Assembly (NCBI RefSeq): GCF_000317555.1
Contig: NC_019745.1
Coordinates: 5,274,001 to 5,338,000, forward strand
Direction: 5' to 3'
Length of the DNA stretch: 64,000 bases
Source of the DNA: Gloeocapsa sp. PCC 7428
Lineage (GTDB): Bacteria > Cyanobacteriota > Cyanobacteriia > Cyanobacteriales > Chroococcidiopsidaceae
In this document: piece after piece, positions 1 to 8,751 of the stretch
Numbering within the stretch: the stretch's first letter is position 1
Layout of the letters: every line of letters starts with the position of its first letter
The notes under the pieces: generated by a model
What the model was told of the DNA's origin: nothing
Seen by the model: the letters and a program-made list of their open reading frames with translations, nothing else
The model's database searches: none
Translations under genes and position numbers: made by a program

Positions 1-597
1 CGCAACTATCGCGCTAGTGAACTTGACTGGAATCAACCTGAAGGACAAAGTTTGTGGAAAAAAACGGTTGGTATCTACGGTTTAGGTGGTATCGGACAAG
101 CAATCGCACGCAGATTACGAGCTTTTGAGGTTCAATTATTAGGAATTAAGCGACAACTCGATCCACAATTAGCGGATACGCTTGGTTTGGAGTGGTTGGG
201 AACTCCAATAGAGCGATCGCATTTACTACAACACTCTGATTTTGTGATTATTGCGGCTTCAGCGGATAATGTGACGCAGCCTTTTGGTTGGGAAGACTTT
301 CAACAAATGAAATCTACTGCGTATTTAATTAACGTGACTCGCGGTGCGTGGATAGATGAAAATGCTTTGGTAAAAGCCTTGCAAAATAAAGTCATTGCAG
401 GTGCGGGACTTGATGTATTTCAACAAGAACCATTAGCACCCGATTCCCCACTATTGCAAGCAAACTTGAATTTAACACTGACGCCGCATTTAGGCGGACA
501 CACCGATACTGCTGCAACGGGAATTGCTAACGCTGTCGTAGCAAACATTCTACGCGTAGCGCAAGGTCAACCACCAAAACACTTGATCTGTAGATAA
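1..597 (+). CDS. D-isomer-specific 2-hydroxyacid dehydrogenase, 3' part (5' end outside window)
   Basis: The frame is open from base 1, so only the C-terminal part, about 198 residues, is present. It holds the NAD-binding domain of the D-2-hydroxyacid dehydrogenase family (glyoxylate/hydroxypyruvate reductase, phosphoglycerate dehydrogenase and relatives). The glycine-rich dinucleotide motif GLGGIGQA is followed by three family catalytic landmarks: Arg in VTRGAWID, Glu in QQEPLAP and His in TPHLGGHT. Such enzymes reduce 2-keto acids to D-2-hydroxy acids with NAD(P)H. The internal TTG at 52 only looks like a start because the real N-terminus lies upstream; the residues before it, including NYRASELDW, continue the family fold. 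The exact substrate cannot be told from this half. Confidence 0.85.
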   Translation, partial: RNYRASELDWNQPEGQSLWKKTVGIYGLGGIGQAIARRLRAFEVQLLGIKRQLDPQLADTLGLEWLGTPIERSHLLQHSDFVIIAASADNVTQPFGWEDFQQMKSTAYLINVTRGAWIDENALVKALQNKVIAGAGLDVFQQEPLAPDSPLLQANLNLTLTPHLGGHTDTAATGIANAVVANILRVAQGQPPKHLICR

Positions 598-707
598 GTA
601 AGTAACACGGATTTCCATCACTGTTTGAGTCAACTATTGCCGTAGCTACCATACTTAGACTGATGCTGATATTTTATGGTTGGAAGTAGCTAATTTATTG
701 TAATTCT

Positions 708-2411
708 ATGGCTCGGATTAATCTATTAGATACTCGCACCACAAGTTTTGGTGATTTAATCAGCAATGGCAAGATCTACCGAGTACCACCTTTCCAGCGT
801 GATTATTCTTGGAGCGAAGAAAATTGGGAGGACCTTTGGCAAGATATTTTAGCACTTCATACTAATCCTGACTCTAGTCACTACATGGGAGCAATAGTTC
901 TGCAAAGCTCCAGCACTTCAGATAAAGAGTTTACAATCATCGATGGGCAACAACGATTAGCTACTCTCAGTATTATTGCCATTGCTGTTATTCAGAAGAT
1001 TCAAAACCTTGTAGATCGAGAAGAGGAGGCTGAAGCTAACACAGAGCGACAAGAAATTTTAAGGCGCACCTACCTCAGTGACAGAGATCCACGTTCTCTT
1101 CGCTACTCAAGTAAGCTGCTTTTGAATGAAAATAACAATGACTTCTATCAAAGTAATCTGATTAATCTCAGAACGCCACGAAATATCCGCTCTCTTTCAA
1201 AATCTAACCAACTTCTCTGGCGAGCTTTTCAATACTTCTCTGATTGCTTAGAGAAACTGCAAGAAGTTATTCATAGTGGAGAAAAACTAGCGATATTTTT
1301 AACAGATAATGTTGCCCAAAGGTTACTTTTTATTCAGATAAATGTCGAAGATGAATTGAATGCATACATAGTTTTTGAAACATTAAATGCTAGAGGTATC
1401 GAATTAAGTGCAACAGATTTACTGAAGAACTATTTATTTTCCCTTTTCCGTGGACCAGATGATCTCCAGGAAGCACAGCGACAATGGAGAAGAATTATCA
1501 ATACAGTTCAAATGGAAAACTTTCCTGATTTTTTGCGTTATTACCTCAGTCTCAGAGAAACCAGAGTAAGACGCGAACGATTGTTTAAAGTTATTCGTGA
1601 ATCTGTGAAGAATGCCCAACAAGCATTCGACTTACTCGATCAACTAGAAAATTATAGTAGCCTTTTTATTGCTCTTGGTAACTCTAATGATGAATTCTGG
1701 CGGGATACTCCAGAAAATCGTTCCTATATCCGCGAACTTGAGTTATTTAAAGTAAGGCAAGCCTATCCAACGCTATTTGCTGCACACGAGAAGTTTACTC
1801 CCGAAAACTTCACTCGCTTACTAAAACTTGTTTGTGTACTTTCCTTTCGTTACACCATAGTTAGTAGTCTCAATCCTAATGAATTAGAAACACTTTACAA
1901 CAAAGTGGCAATTGCAATTACAAGTGGTGAACTAACTAGTCCAAGGCAAGTGTTTGATAATCTGCGCTCAGTTTACGTTTCAGATGAAAAATTCTCACAA
2001 GACTTTTCTCTGCTCTCAATATCTACAAAAGGACAAAAAAAGAAGTTAGTACGATACATTCTTTGCAAACTTGAAGCAGATGCATCACATATAGATGTCA
2101 ACGAAGATAGTTTTTCTATTGAGCATATCTTACCCGAATCACCAACTGATGATTGGCGGCAAACTTTCACTGATGCCCAAATAGAGGAGTTGGTTTACCG
2201 CATTGGAAACCTGACACCTTTAGAGCCTCATCTGAATCGTCAGGTAGGAAACGCAGTTTATTCTATCAAGCAGGCAACTTATCAGAGGAGTGTTTATGTC
2301 CTAACGCAGAGTATTGTAGCTGAAGAATGGACACCGGACACGCTAACTAGGCGTCAGGCAGATTTGGCAAAACGTGCTGTTCATATTTGGAGAGCAGATT
2401 TTTCTTCATAA
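708..2411 (+). CDS. DUF262/DUF1524 protein, single-chain GmrSD-like
   Basis: 567 residues. The N-terminal half is a DUF262 (ParB/sulfiredoxin-like) domain: the early motif VPPFQRDYSW, then DGQQRLATL near residue 85 and NARGIELSATDLLKNY near 230. The C-terminal part is a DUF1524 HNH-nuclease-like domain, with IEHILPES near residue 470 and RIGNLTPLEPHLN near 500. This is the domain order of single-chain GmrSD-type proteins. The characterised members are type IV, modification-dependent restriction enzymes that cleave glucosylated hydroxymethylcytosine DNA using NTP. It stands alone, with about 110 bp on each side and no methylase or other restriction gene next to it. Defence is a family-based inference; many DUF262 proteins are uncharacterised. 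ATG 708 has no strong Shine-Dalgarno. Confidence 0.8.
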   Translation: MARINLLDTRTTSFGDLISNGKIYRVPPFQRDYSWSEENWEDLWQDILALHTNPDSSHYMGAIVLQSSSTSDKEFTIIDGQQRLATLSIIAIAVIQKIQNLVDREEEAEANTERQEILRRTYLSDRDPRSLRYSSKLLLNENNNDFYQSNLINLRTPRNIRSLSKSNQLLWRAFQYFSDCLEKLQEVIHSGEKLAIFLTDNVAQRLLFIQINVEDELNAYIVFETLNARGIELSATDLLKNYLFSLFRGPDDLQEAQRQWRRIINTVQMENFPDFLRYYLSLRETRVRRERLFKVIRESVKNAQQAFDLLDQLENYSSLFIALGNSNDEFWRDTPENRSYIRELELFKVRQAYPTLFAAHEKFTPENFTRLLKLVCVLSFRYTIVSSLNPNELETLYNKVAIAITSGELTSPRQVFDNLRSVYVSDEKFSQDFSLLSISTKGQKKKLVRYILCKLEADASHIDVNEDSFSIEHILPESPTDDWRQTFTDAQIEELVYRIGNLTPLEPHLNRQVGNAVYSIKQATYQRSVYVLTQSIVAEEWTPDTLTRRQADLAKRAVHIWRADFSS

Positions 2412-2532
2412 GCATTAATTAACATTAAATGCTCAGACTAAGTCTCAAACTCAACTTCCAACTGAGAAAGACAGCCCTCTACCCCAAAATTGTCTTAACG
2501 TGGAAGTACAGGGATAATCTATTGAATAAAAC

Positions 2533-4830
2533 ATGCAAGCATCGCATCCGATTGTCAAAGACTTGGTGTTGATTGGTGGCGGACACAGCCATGCGATCGC
2601 CCTAAGAATGTTTGGGATGAAACCACTTTTAGGAGTCCGTATCACACTGATTACCGAAGCATCGGATACGCCTTATTCTGGAATGTTACCTGGTCATGTT
2701 GCCGGTTTCTACTCGCGCGAAGAATGTCATATTGATTTGCGTCGCTTAGCGCAATTTGCCCAAGCACAGCTATATATTGACCAAGCAATCGGTTTAGACT
2801 TAGAAAACAAGCAGGTGATTTGCGCGCAGCGTCCACCTGTAGCGTTTGATATCGTCTCGCTCGATATTGGTAGTACTCCAGCAACGATATCTGTCCCTGG
2901 TGCTACTGAGTATGCGATCGCCGCAAAACCAATTTCGCAACTACTCGCGCAGTGGGATCAGTTTGTTGAAAATGTCAAGCAAAATCCTCAGCAGCCAATT
3001 CGTATCGGTGTTGTTGGTGGGGGTGCAGGTGGTGTCGAGTTAACACTTTCACTGCAAAGTCACTTACAGCGAATTTTGGCGCAGCATTCTTCTCACTTAG
3101 AAATTCACTTATTTCACCGCGATACGGAACTCATGCCGAGTTATAACAGATGGGTACGATATCGCTTGCAACATATTTTGCAACAGCGGAAAGTTCAATT
3201 ACACTTACAAGAAACTGTTTCAGAAGTTCAACTGCATAAAGTTATTTGCGAGTCAGGATTAAAAGTCGAGTGCGATCGCATATTCTGGGTAACGCAAGCA
3301 TCCGCCCCGAAATGGTTGCGCGAATCGGGTCTAGCAACCGATGCTGATGGATTTGTGCAAGTCAATGACAACTTACAGTCAATTTCGCATCCTAATGTTT
3401 TCGCTGCGGGTGATGTTGCCACAATGGTTGATCATCCTCGCCCAAAAGCAGGAGTATTTGCAGTCCGTCAAGGAAAACCCCTTTTTGAGAACTTGCAGCG
3501 CAGTTTATTAGAGAAACCGTTAAAACCATACAAGCCACAGAAACAATATTTAAGTTTAATCGGGACAGGTAATAGCAAAGCGATCGCCGCCCGTGGTTCT
3601 TTTGGTTTTGGTCCTTCTCAACTACTATGGCGCTGGAAAGACTGGATTGATCGCCGCTTTATGGAAAGATTCAGTAATTTACCAGAGATGAAACAAGGAG
3701 ACAGGAATCAAAACAACTCACTACTTATTTCTTCCCCTAACCCCTCACCCCTAACTCCTCGCCCCTCTACTTTAATGCGCTGCGCTGGTTGTGGTTCTAA
3801 AGTAGGAAGTACGGTTTTAGCGCGTGTATTGCAACGAATCGAACAACCGTTAGTGAACCACCAAGATATTTTAATTGGTTTAGATGCGCCGGATGATGCT
3901 GCGGTGGTGCAAGTCCCCGCAAACTTGGCAATGGTGCATACAATCGACTATTTTCGCGCTTTGATTAACGATCCATACTTGTTTGGGCAGATTAGTGCAA
4001 ATCACTGCTTGAGTGATATTTTTGCAATGGGAGCAGTACCGCAAAGTGCATTGGCGATCGCTACATTACCCTATGCATTAGAAACAAAAGTCGCAGAAAC
4101 GCTGTTTCAACTCTTATCAGGTGCAGTCAAAGTTTTAGCCGAAGCAAATACACCGCTTGTCGGCGGACACACTACCGAAGGTGCAGAACTCGCGTTTGGT
4201 CTATCGTGTAACGGTTTGGTTCATCCTGATAAATTATTACGTAAAAGTGGGATGCAACCAAGTCAAGTTATCATTCTTACTAAAGCACTAGGAACCGGAA
4301 CGTTATTCGCTGCACAAATGCGCCAAAAAGCGAAAGGTAAATGGATTGATAGCGCGATCGCATCAATGTTACTCTCTAATGCTGCTGCTGCAACTTGTTT
4401 TCTAGAACACGGAGCAACGGCTTGTACTGATATTACAGGTTTTGGCTTACTAGGGCATTTAATCGAAATGGTACAAGCATCAGGTGTGGCTGTTGAGTTG
4501 CAATTGTCAGCAATTCCAGTTTTAGATGGTGCGATCGCGACAACACAGCAAGGAATTTTCAGTTCGCTACATTCCGAGAATTTGCGAGTGTCACGCTATA
4601 TTTCTCACTTAAATCAGGTAGAGACTCACCCCTGCTATCCTTTACTTTTCGATCCTCAAACATCAGGTGGTCTTTTAGCAACACTTCCGCATCACAAAGC
4701 AAATGATTGTCTAGCAGCACTTCAAAAATTAGGCTATTGCGACTGTCGAATCATTGGTGAAGTGAAACAAAAGAGCTTAGCGATTGAAACCGCAGCTACA
4801 CAGACAAAACCTATCTTCATACATTTCTAG
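2533..4830 (+). CDS. selD: NADH-dehydrogenase-like / selenide, water dikinase fusion
   Basis: 765 residues in two domains. Residues 1-385 form a pyridine-nucleotide-disulfide oxidoreductase related to type II NADH dehydrogenases: FAD motif LIGGGHSHA at 12-20, a second dinucleotide motif GVVGGGAGGVE near 158, and the terminal FAD motif NVFAAGDVA near 290. Residues 415-765 form SelD, which makes selenophosphate from selenide and ATP. The Cys/Lys active-site segment reads CAGCGSK (417-423). Cys420 and Lys423 match the essential Cys17 and Lys20 of E. coli SelD, and the dispensable Cys19 is Ser. DDAAV and GGHTTEGAE are further SelD motifs. This fusion is known in cyanobacteria, where selenophosphate probably serves selenouridine in tRNA. 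The join at 395-414 is a Ser/Pro-rich linker encoded by a CCCCTAAC-type repeat. Met415 could have been the original SelD start. Confidence 0.93.
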   Translation: MQASHPIVKDLVLIGGGHSHAIALRMFGMKPLLGVRITLITEASDTPYSGMLPGHVAGFYSREECHIDLRRLAQFAQAQLYIDQAIGLDLENKQVICAQRPPVAFDIVSLDIGSTPATISVPGATEYAIAAKPISQLLAQWDQFVENVKQNPQQPIRIGVVGGGAGGVELTLSLQSHLQRILAQHSSHLEIHLFHRDTELMPSYNRWVRYRLQHILQQRKVQLHLQETVSEVQLHKVICESGLKVECDRIFWVTQASAPKWLRESGLATDADGFVQVNDNLQSISHPNVFAAGDVATMVDHPRPKAGVFAVRQGKPLFENLQRSLLEKPLKPYKPQKQYLSLIGTGNSKAIAARGSFGFGPSQLLWRWKDWIDRRFMERFSNLPEMKQGDRNQNNSLLISSPNPSPLTPRPSTLMRCAGCGSKVGSTVLARVLQRIEQPLVNHQDILIGLDAPDDAAVVQVPANLAMVHTIDYFRALINDPYLFGQISANHCLSDIFAMGAVPQSALAIATLPYALETKVAETLFQLLSGAVKVLAEANTPLVGGHTTEGAELAFGLSCNGLVHPDKLLRKSGMQPSQVIILTKALGTGTLFAAQMRQKAKGKWIDSAIASMLLSNAAAATCFLEHGATACTDITGFGLLGHLIEMVQASGVAVELQLSAIPVLDGAIATTQQGIFSSLHSENLRVSRYISHLNQVETHPCYPLLFDPQTSGGLLATLPHHKANDCLAALQKLGYCDCRIIGEVKQKSLAIETAATQTKPIFIHF
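3734..3767 (+). repeat. CCCCTAAC/CCCCTC short tandem repeat inside the selD fusion
   Basis: An imperfect run of CCCCTAAC, CCCCTCAC, CCCTAACTC and GCCCCTC units. Strings like this usually lie between cyanobacterial genes. Here it stays in frame and encodes the Pro/Ser-rich linker (about residues 401-411) between the oxidoreductase and SelD domains. Confidence 0.75.
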
Positions 4831-5250
4831 CAAAATAGATTTTCTTATGAGTCCACACACCATCTAGACTTAGTGTTTGAGCCGCACTAAAGTCGCTAGA
4901 CGTCCTCAAAACATTCTCGATTCAGGCTCAACTCATCTCACAATCTTTCTTGTTATAGCGTATTGATATAGCAATTGAAGAGATGCTAGGACATCGTCGA
5001 GGCTCAGATTTCTTTCTCTATCTTGCTTTTAGCGCTGATCTCTGACCTCTGGCCCCTGCTATATATCGAAACTATATAACAAGTAACTGCTTCTATACTA
5101 AACATTCAGTACATTCTCAAAGCTATTTAGCGATACAACTGCGTCAAGATTTCTTAACGAAGTTACAGAAAAGACCTAAATTTAGTAGCTTTTGATACAT
5201 CATTTGTGTTAAACCGCTGATATTTCTTATATTTATACCTACAATTTAAT
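4831..5250. other. gene-free spacer upstream of the riboswitch
   Basis: About 420 bp with stops in all frames and no convincing gene. It holds a short CTGACCTCTGGCCCC-type string near 5040, reminiscent of dispersed cyanobacterial repeats. The promoter for the riboswitch and ABC operon must lie in its distal part, probably in the AT-rich stretch about 5200-5245, but I cannot fix a -10 or -35. Confidence 0.5.
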
Positions 5251-5391
5251 TGCCTCTAGGGTTCCGATTCAAATCATCCACGATGTTGACTTAGTCAATT
5301 GAATGTCTGGTCCAAGAGAGGCAGGCTAGTGCGCCAACACAAGTTGAACTAGAAATTTGCTAGCCACACGGCGGGAGAAAAACCCGGGAGG
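5251..5391 (+). promoter_or_regulatory. guanidine-I riboswitch (ykkC class)
   Basis: The conserved ykkC/guanidine-I segments appear in order: CTAGGGTTCCG (5256-5266), TCTGGTCCAAGAG (5306-5318) and ACACGGCGGGA followed by AAACCCGGGAGG (5366-5391). Helices seen directly: P1 TGCCTCT (5251-5257) with AGAGGCA (5317-5323); an inner stem ATTCAA (5267-5272) with TTGAAT (5299-5304), capped by TTGAC/GTCAA (5286-5290, 5294-5298); and a second arm GGCTAG (5324-5329) with CTAGCC (5360-5365). The class binds guanidinium and turns on detoxification or transport genes. Here it precedes an ABC importer by about 230 nt. Related ykkC subclasses sense ppGpp or PRPP, but the conserved ACGGCGGGA element and the transporter context favour guanidine-I. 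Confidence 0.88.
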
Positions 5392-5434
5392 AATTATGGT
5401 TGTTCAGTACAACTGATTTCTTTCGGGTTTTCTC
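5375..5434 (+). promoter_or_regulatory. candidate riboswitch expression platform (alternative hairpin)
   Basis: GAGAAAAACCCG at 5375-5386, part of the conserved 3' aptamer element, is complementary to CGGGTTTTCTC at 5424-5434 with one bulged A. Forming this helix would destroy the ligand-bound 3' element. Between the arms sits a small hairpin GTTGT/ACAAC (about 5399-5413). A typical U-tract does not follow directly, so whether this acts as a terminator or another switch is uncertain. Confidence 0.5.
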
Positions 5435-5619
5435 TATGGGGGTTATCTACCCATTGATTTGATTGTTAAATTGCAAGTTTTGGGAATGCTAATAATGACT
5501 AAGAATCCTCGTTTCAATAAACACAAAATAGGAGCCGGAAAATTCAAAATTGAAGTTCGACAGTAATTCATCAAACATCCAAACAACTGGTAGATAGTCT
5601 TATTTTTAATAAAAATCTT

Positions 5620-6666
5620 ATGAAGAAGCGATCGCTCCTATCCTACGGCATTCTTTTTTGCATTACATTGAGTTTTGTAGTAGGATGCGTCAACCCTGCG
5701 ATCTATATCAAAACGACAACCGAAAGCGAGGCGTCGTCGGCGGTTGCTGGTGCAGTTCGTTTAGGATTCAGTGCTTGGCCTGGTTGGTTTCCCTGGCAGG
5801 TTGCCCAAGAACGTAGAATATTTGCGACACACAATGTTCCTGTAGATTTAAGGTGGTTTGATGGCTATCTCGAATCGATCAGCACTCTCGCTGCTGGACA
5901 AATTGACGCAAACAGCCAAACGCTGGGCGATACGGTCAGTTCAGTATCCGGTGGCGCTGACCAAGTGATTGTTCTTGTTAACGATAATTCGACGGGTAAT
6001 GACAAAGTGATTGTTCGCGAAGGAATTAACTCGGTTGCAGACCTCAAAGGCAAACAAGTTGCCGCTGAAGAAGGCACCGTCGATCATTTTCTCTTGCTCC
6101 AAGGACTTGAAAGGGCAGGTCTATCAGCGCAAGATATTCAGTTCGTACCGCTAGAAACAGGGAGAGCCGCCGCCGCCTTTGTTGCGGGACAAGTCGATGC
6201 TGTTGCGGTGTTTGCACCCTTCACGACGCAGGCGCTCAAGCGTCCAGGAAGTAGAGAACTTTTTAGTTCCAAAGATTTTCCTGGAGCTATTTCGGATCAT
6301 TTGGTATTTACACGCCAGTATGTCGAGCAAAACCCCGATCGCGTGCAAGCTGTTGTCGATGCTTGGTTTGCCACGTTGGACTATATCCAAAAAAATCAAG
6401 CCGATGCTTACGAAATTATGGCAAAACGCGCAGGCGTCAGCGTCGAAGAATACCAACAATACGCAGAAGGGACAAAGCTATTCACGATTGAGGAAAACTT
6501 AAAAGCCTTTCAACCAGGAAACGATATGACCTCGTTGCAGTTCGCGGCTGACCAAATGGGTCAATTTCTCACATCCGTTGGATTAGCAGCAGCACCACCG
6601 GATAATAGTCGATTATTTGACGATCGCTTCGTCAAAGCTTATGCGGCAAAAATCAACAGATCCTAA
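5620..6666 (+). CDS. ABC transporter substrate-binding lipoprotein, riboswitch-controlled (guanidine candidate)
   Basis: 348 residues. The N-terminus is a lipoprotein signal: positive MKKR, a hydrophobic stretch and lipobox VVGC with Cys23. The mature part is an NMT1/SsuA/TauA-type periplasmic binding protein, with LGFSAWPGWFPWQVAQ near residue 48, then DLRWFDGYL, VADLKGKQVAAEEG near 139 and GQVDAVAVFAPFT near 190. Family members capture nitrate, sulfonates, taurine, thiamine precursors or other small organics. It opens an operon with the permease (24 bp gap) and ATPase, behind a guanidine-I leader, so guanidinium or a guanidine compound is the likely substrate. That is inferred from context; no residue seen here proves it. 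Three-gene importers of this general type are known guanidine-I regulon members. Confidence 0.87.
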   Translation: MKKRSLLSYGILFCITLSFVVGCVNPAIYIKTTTESEASSAVAGAVRLGFSAWPGWFPWQVAQERRIFATHNVPVDLRWFDGYLESISTLAAGQIDANSQTLGDTVSSVSGGADQVIVLVNDNSTGNDKVIVREGINSVADLKGKQVAAEEGTVDHFLLLQGLERAGLSAQDIQFVPLETGRAAAAFVAGQVDAVAVFAPFTTQALKRPGSRELFSSKDFPGAISDHLVFTRQYVEQNPDRVQAVVDAWFATLDYIQKNQADAYEIMAKRAGVSVEEYQQYAEGTKLFTIEENLKAFQPGNDMTSLQFAADQMGQFLTSVGLAAAPPDNSRLFDDRFVKAYAAKINRS

Positions 6667-6689
6667 AGTTCAGGCGCATTCTTTATCAC

Positions 6690-7556
6690 ATGAGAAACGA
6701 AAATATGAGTCAAAGCGTTAATCATCGCTCAATTCGCTCGCTGCTCAAACCAAAAACAATGCGTTCCACTGTTTTCTGGCGGCTGAATGAAGATATTCCG
6801 AGGTCGTTGAGCAGTGTATTGATGGTTACATCAATTGCCTTGCCATTAGTCCTATGGTGGTTAGTAACAACGTTTGGTAACATTGACCCAACGTTTTTAC
6901 CTTCGCCTGCGGACGTTCTAGAAGCGTTTGGCAGATTGTGGAGTACCCGCGAACTTCTGAAAGACACTGTAGCGAGTTTATGGCGAGTTGGTGTTGGTTT
7001 TCTATTTGCGGCACTCGTTTCGATTCCGATTGGCGTGCTGATGGGTAGTTTTGCGAGTATTCGGGCTTTGCTCGAACCACTCTTTGGTTTAATGCGCTAT
7101 ATGCCTGCTCCCGCATTTATTCCGCTACTTATTTTATATTTAGGCATTGGCGAAGAACCAAAAATTATGCTGATCTTTATTGGGGTCTTTTTCTTTAACT
7201 CGCTAATGGTCATGGATACAGTCAAGTTTGTCCCCAAAGACCTCATCGAATCCACTTATATGTTGGGAGGTAATCGCTGGGAAGTTTTGACTCAAGTTAT
7301 TTTGCCTCATGTTTTGCCAGGAATTATTGACGCGTGTCGCATCAACTTAGCAGCAGCATGGCAACTTGTCATCGTCTCGGAACTTATTGCGGCAAATGAA
7401 GGTTTGGGGCGGCGAATCAGTGTAGCTGGTCGATTTTTGCGAACCGATGAAATCTTTGTTGGATTAATTGTCATCGGAATTATCGGATTGGCATTCGACT
7501 TGCTTTTTCAGTATTTATTACGAGTTTCGTGTAAATGGGCAAGTCAAAAACGCTAG
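6690..7556 (+). CDS. ABC transporter permease, SsuC/TauC type
   Basis: 288 residues, a binding-protein-dependent transport inner-membrane component with about six hydrophobic segments (for example ALPLVLWWLVTTFG near 52, FLFAALVSIPIGVLMGSF near 110, and IGIIGLAFDLLFQYLL at the end). The EAA loop that contacts the ATPase reads GGNRWEVLTQVILPHVLPG near residue 192. It forms the channel of the importer encoded by the genes on either side. The first ATG (6690) and a second at 6705 (MSQSVN) are both possible; neither has a clear Shine-Dalgarno. The gap to the ATPase gene is 41 bp. Confidence 0.9.
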   Translation: MRNENMSQSVNHRSIRSLLKPKTMRSTVFWRLNEDIPRSLSSVLMVTSIALPLVLWWLVTTFGNIDPTFLPSPADVLEAFGRLWSTRELLKDTVASLWRVGVGFLFAALVSIPIGVLMGSFASIRALLEPLFGLMRYMPAPAFIPLLILYLGIGEEPKIMLIFIGVFFFNSLMVMDTVKFVPKDLIESTYMLGGNRWEVLTQVILPHVLPGIIDACRINLAAAWQLVIVSELIAANEGLGRRISVAGRFLRTDEIFVGLIVIGIIGLAFDLLFQYLLRVSCKWASQKR

Positions 7557-7597
7557 TTACATTGCCATCTAAAAACGACAACAGGGAGATTTAATTT

Positions 7598-8374
7598 ATG
7601 TTTTTGGAAATCCATAATCTGAGTAAGCACTTTGCAACCAAAGAGGGAAACTTAGTTGTCCTCAAAGACATCAATATGATAATTGAGCAGGGCGAGTTTA
7701 TCTGTGCAGTCGGTGCATCAGGTTCAGGCAAATCTACTCTGTTGCGACAAATTGCAGGACTTGATACCCCTACCACTGGAGAAGTCAGAATTGATGGCAA
7801 GCGCATCACATCACCAGGACCCGATCGCGGTATGGTGTTTCAGCACTATACGCTTTACCCTTGGATGAACGTGCAGGAGAATACCGAGTTTGGGTTAAAA
7901 CTGCAAGGCGTACCGAAGAAAGAACGACGCGAACAAGCGAGTTACTATCTGAATGTGGTTGGACTGACACGATTTGCGAGATCTTTACCAAAAGAACTAT
8001 CCGGCGGGATGAAGCAGCGAGTGGCGATCGCGCGGGCGCTAGCCTCAGAACCTGATGTTTTATTAATGGATGAACCTTTCGGCGCGTTGGATGTTCACAC
8101 CAAAGAATCGATGCACGAATTCATGCTCGATCTCTGGCAGCGTACTAACATTACAATTTTTATGATCACCCACGATGTTGAAGAAGCTGTCTTTCTCTCG
8201 AACCGCATTTATGCGTTAGGTGCGCGCCCTGGTACTGTGCGCAAAGAGATGGTCATCAACTTACCACATCGCACCCATACAGTAAAACGTCACTCAATTT
8301 TCCACGATTACCGCGACGAATTAATGGAGTTACTCCGCCGACACGGGCAAGAAGCCGTTGCAGCAGTCGCTTAA
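7598..8374 (+). CDS. ABC transporter ATP-binding protein, SsuB/TauB type
   Basis: 258 residues and the last gene of the riboswitch-led operon. All nucleotide-binding motifs are intact: Walker A GASGSGKST near residue 43, Q-loop at MVFQHYTLYPW, signature LSGGMKQRVAIARAL near 135, Walker B VLLMDEPFGALD near 155 and the switch His in MITHDVEEAV. It powers import by the membrane permease encoded just upstream. The ATG at 7598 follows GGGAG at a usable distance. No guanidine hydrolase (GdmH, agmatinase-like) or carboxyguanidine gene follows, so breakdown of the imported compound must be encoded elsewhere. Confidence 0.93.
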   Translation: MFLEIHNLSKHFATKEGNLVVLKDINMIIEQGEFICAVGASGSGKSTLLRQIAGLDTPTTGEVRIDGKRITSPGPDRGMVFQHYTLYPWMNVQENTEFGLKLQGVPKKERREQASYYLNVVGLTRFARSLPKELSGGMKQRVAIARALASEPDVLLMDEPFGALDVHTKESMHEFMLDLWQRTNITIFMITHDVEEAVFLSNRIYALGARPGTVRKEMVINLPHRTHTVKRHSIFHDYRDELMELLRRHGQEAVAAVA

Positions 8375-8751
8375 TCAAAAGCATACATTTAGAAAACATT
8401 TTGAACTTTGACACGATCTTCGTACACATGACATAAAGCGATGTAGAAGCTTTTACATAATTATCATTGATTGCTAGTCGCTCAACAAGAAATCCTCTTT
8501 GTTGTTTGTCTCTAGCGCTACCTTGCCCCGCTTTCGTCATAACAGAATGCATGGGGTATCGTTTTGCTATTGAGTTGTAGAAACTTCCTAGCAATTTATC
8601 CGTAAAATTTAGGATGTTATCAAGCTAGCTTCAAGGTATTAATAAAATATGCAGCTTGGTATCTAGAAATAAATTGAATTCAGATTTAACCAAGTTGTGT
8701 GACTAACAATATATTGATTTTTTAAACATTACATAACTCTGGTAATCAAAT
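8375..8751. other. spacer between ABC operon and globin gene
   Basis: About 375 bp, AT-rich toward its 3' side. I find no supported gene. A 112-codon frame on the minus strand runs back into the ATPase gene and has no recognisable content. The globin promoter should be in the last 100 bp; I cannot assign boxes. Confidence 0.45.

Noticed and set aside
6179-6502. 107-codon frame overlapping the substrate-binding protein gene
   Set aside because: Out-of-frame shadow of a well-supported gene, with no family motifs.
8256-8594. 112-codon minus-strand frame after the ABC operon
   Set aside because: One third overlaps the ATPase gene end; no Shine-Dalgarno and no recognisable protein.
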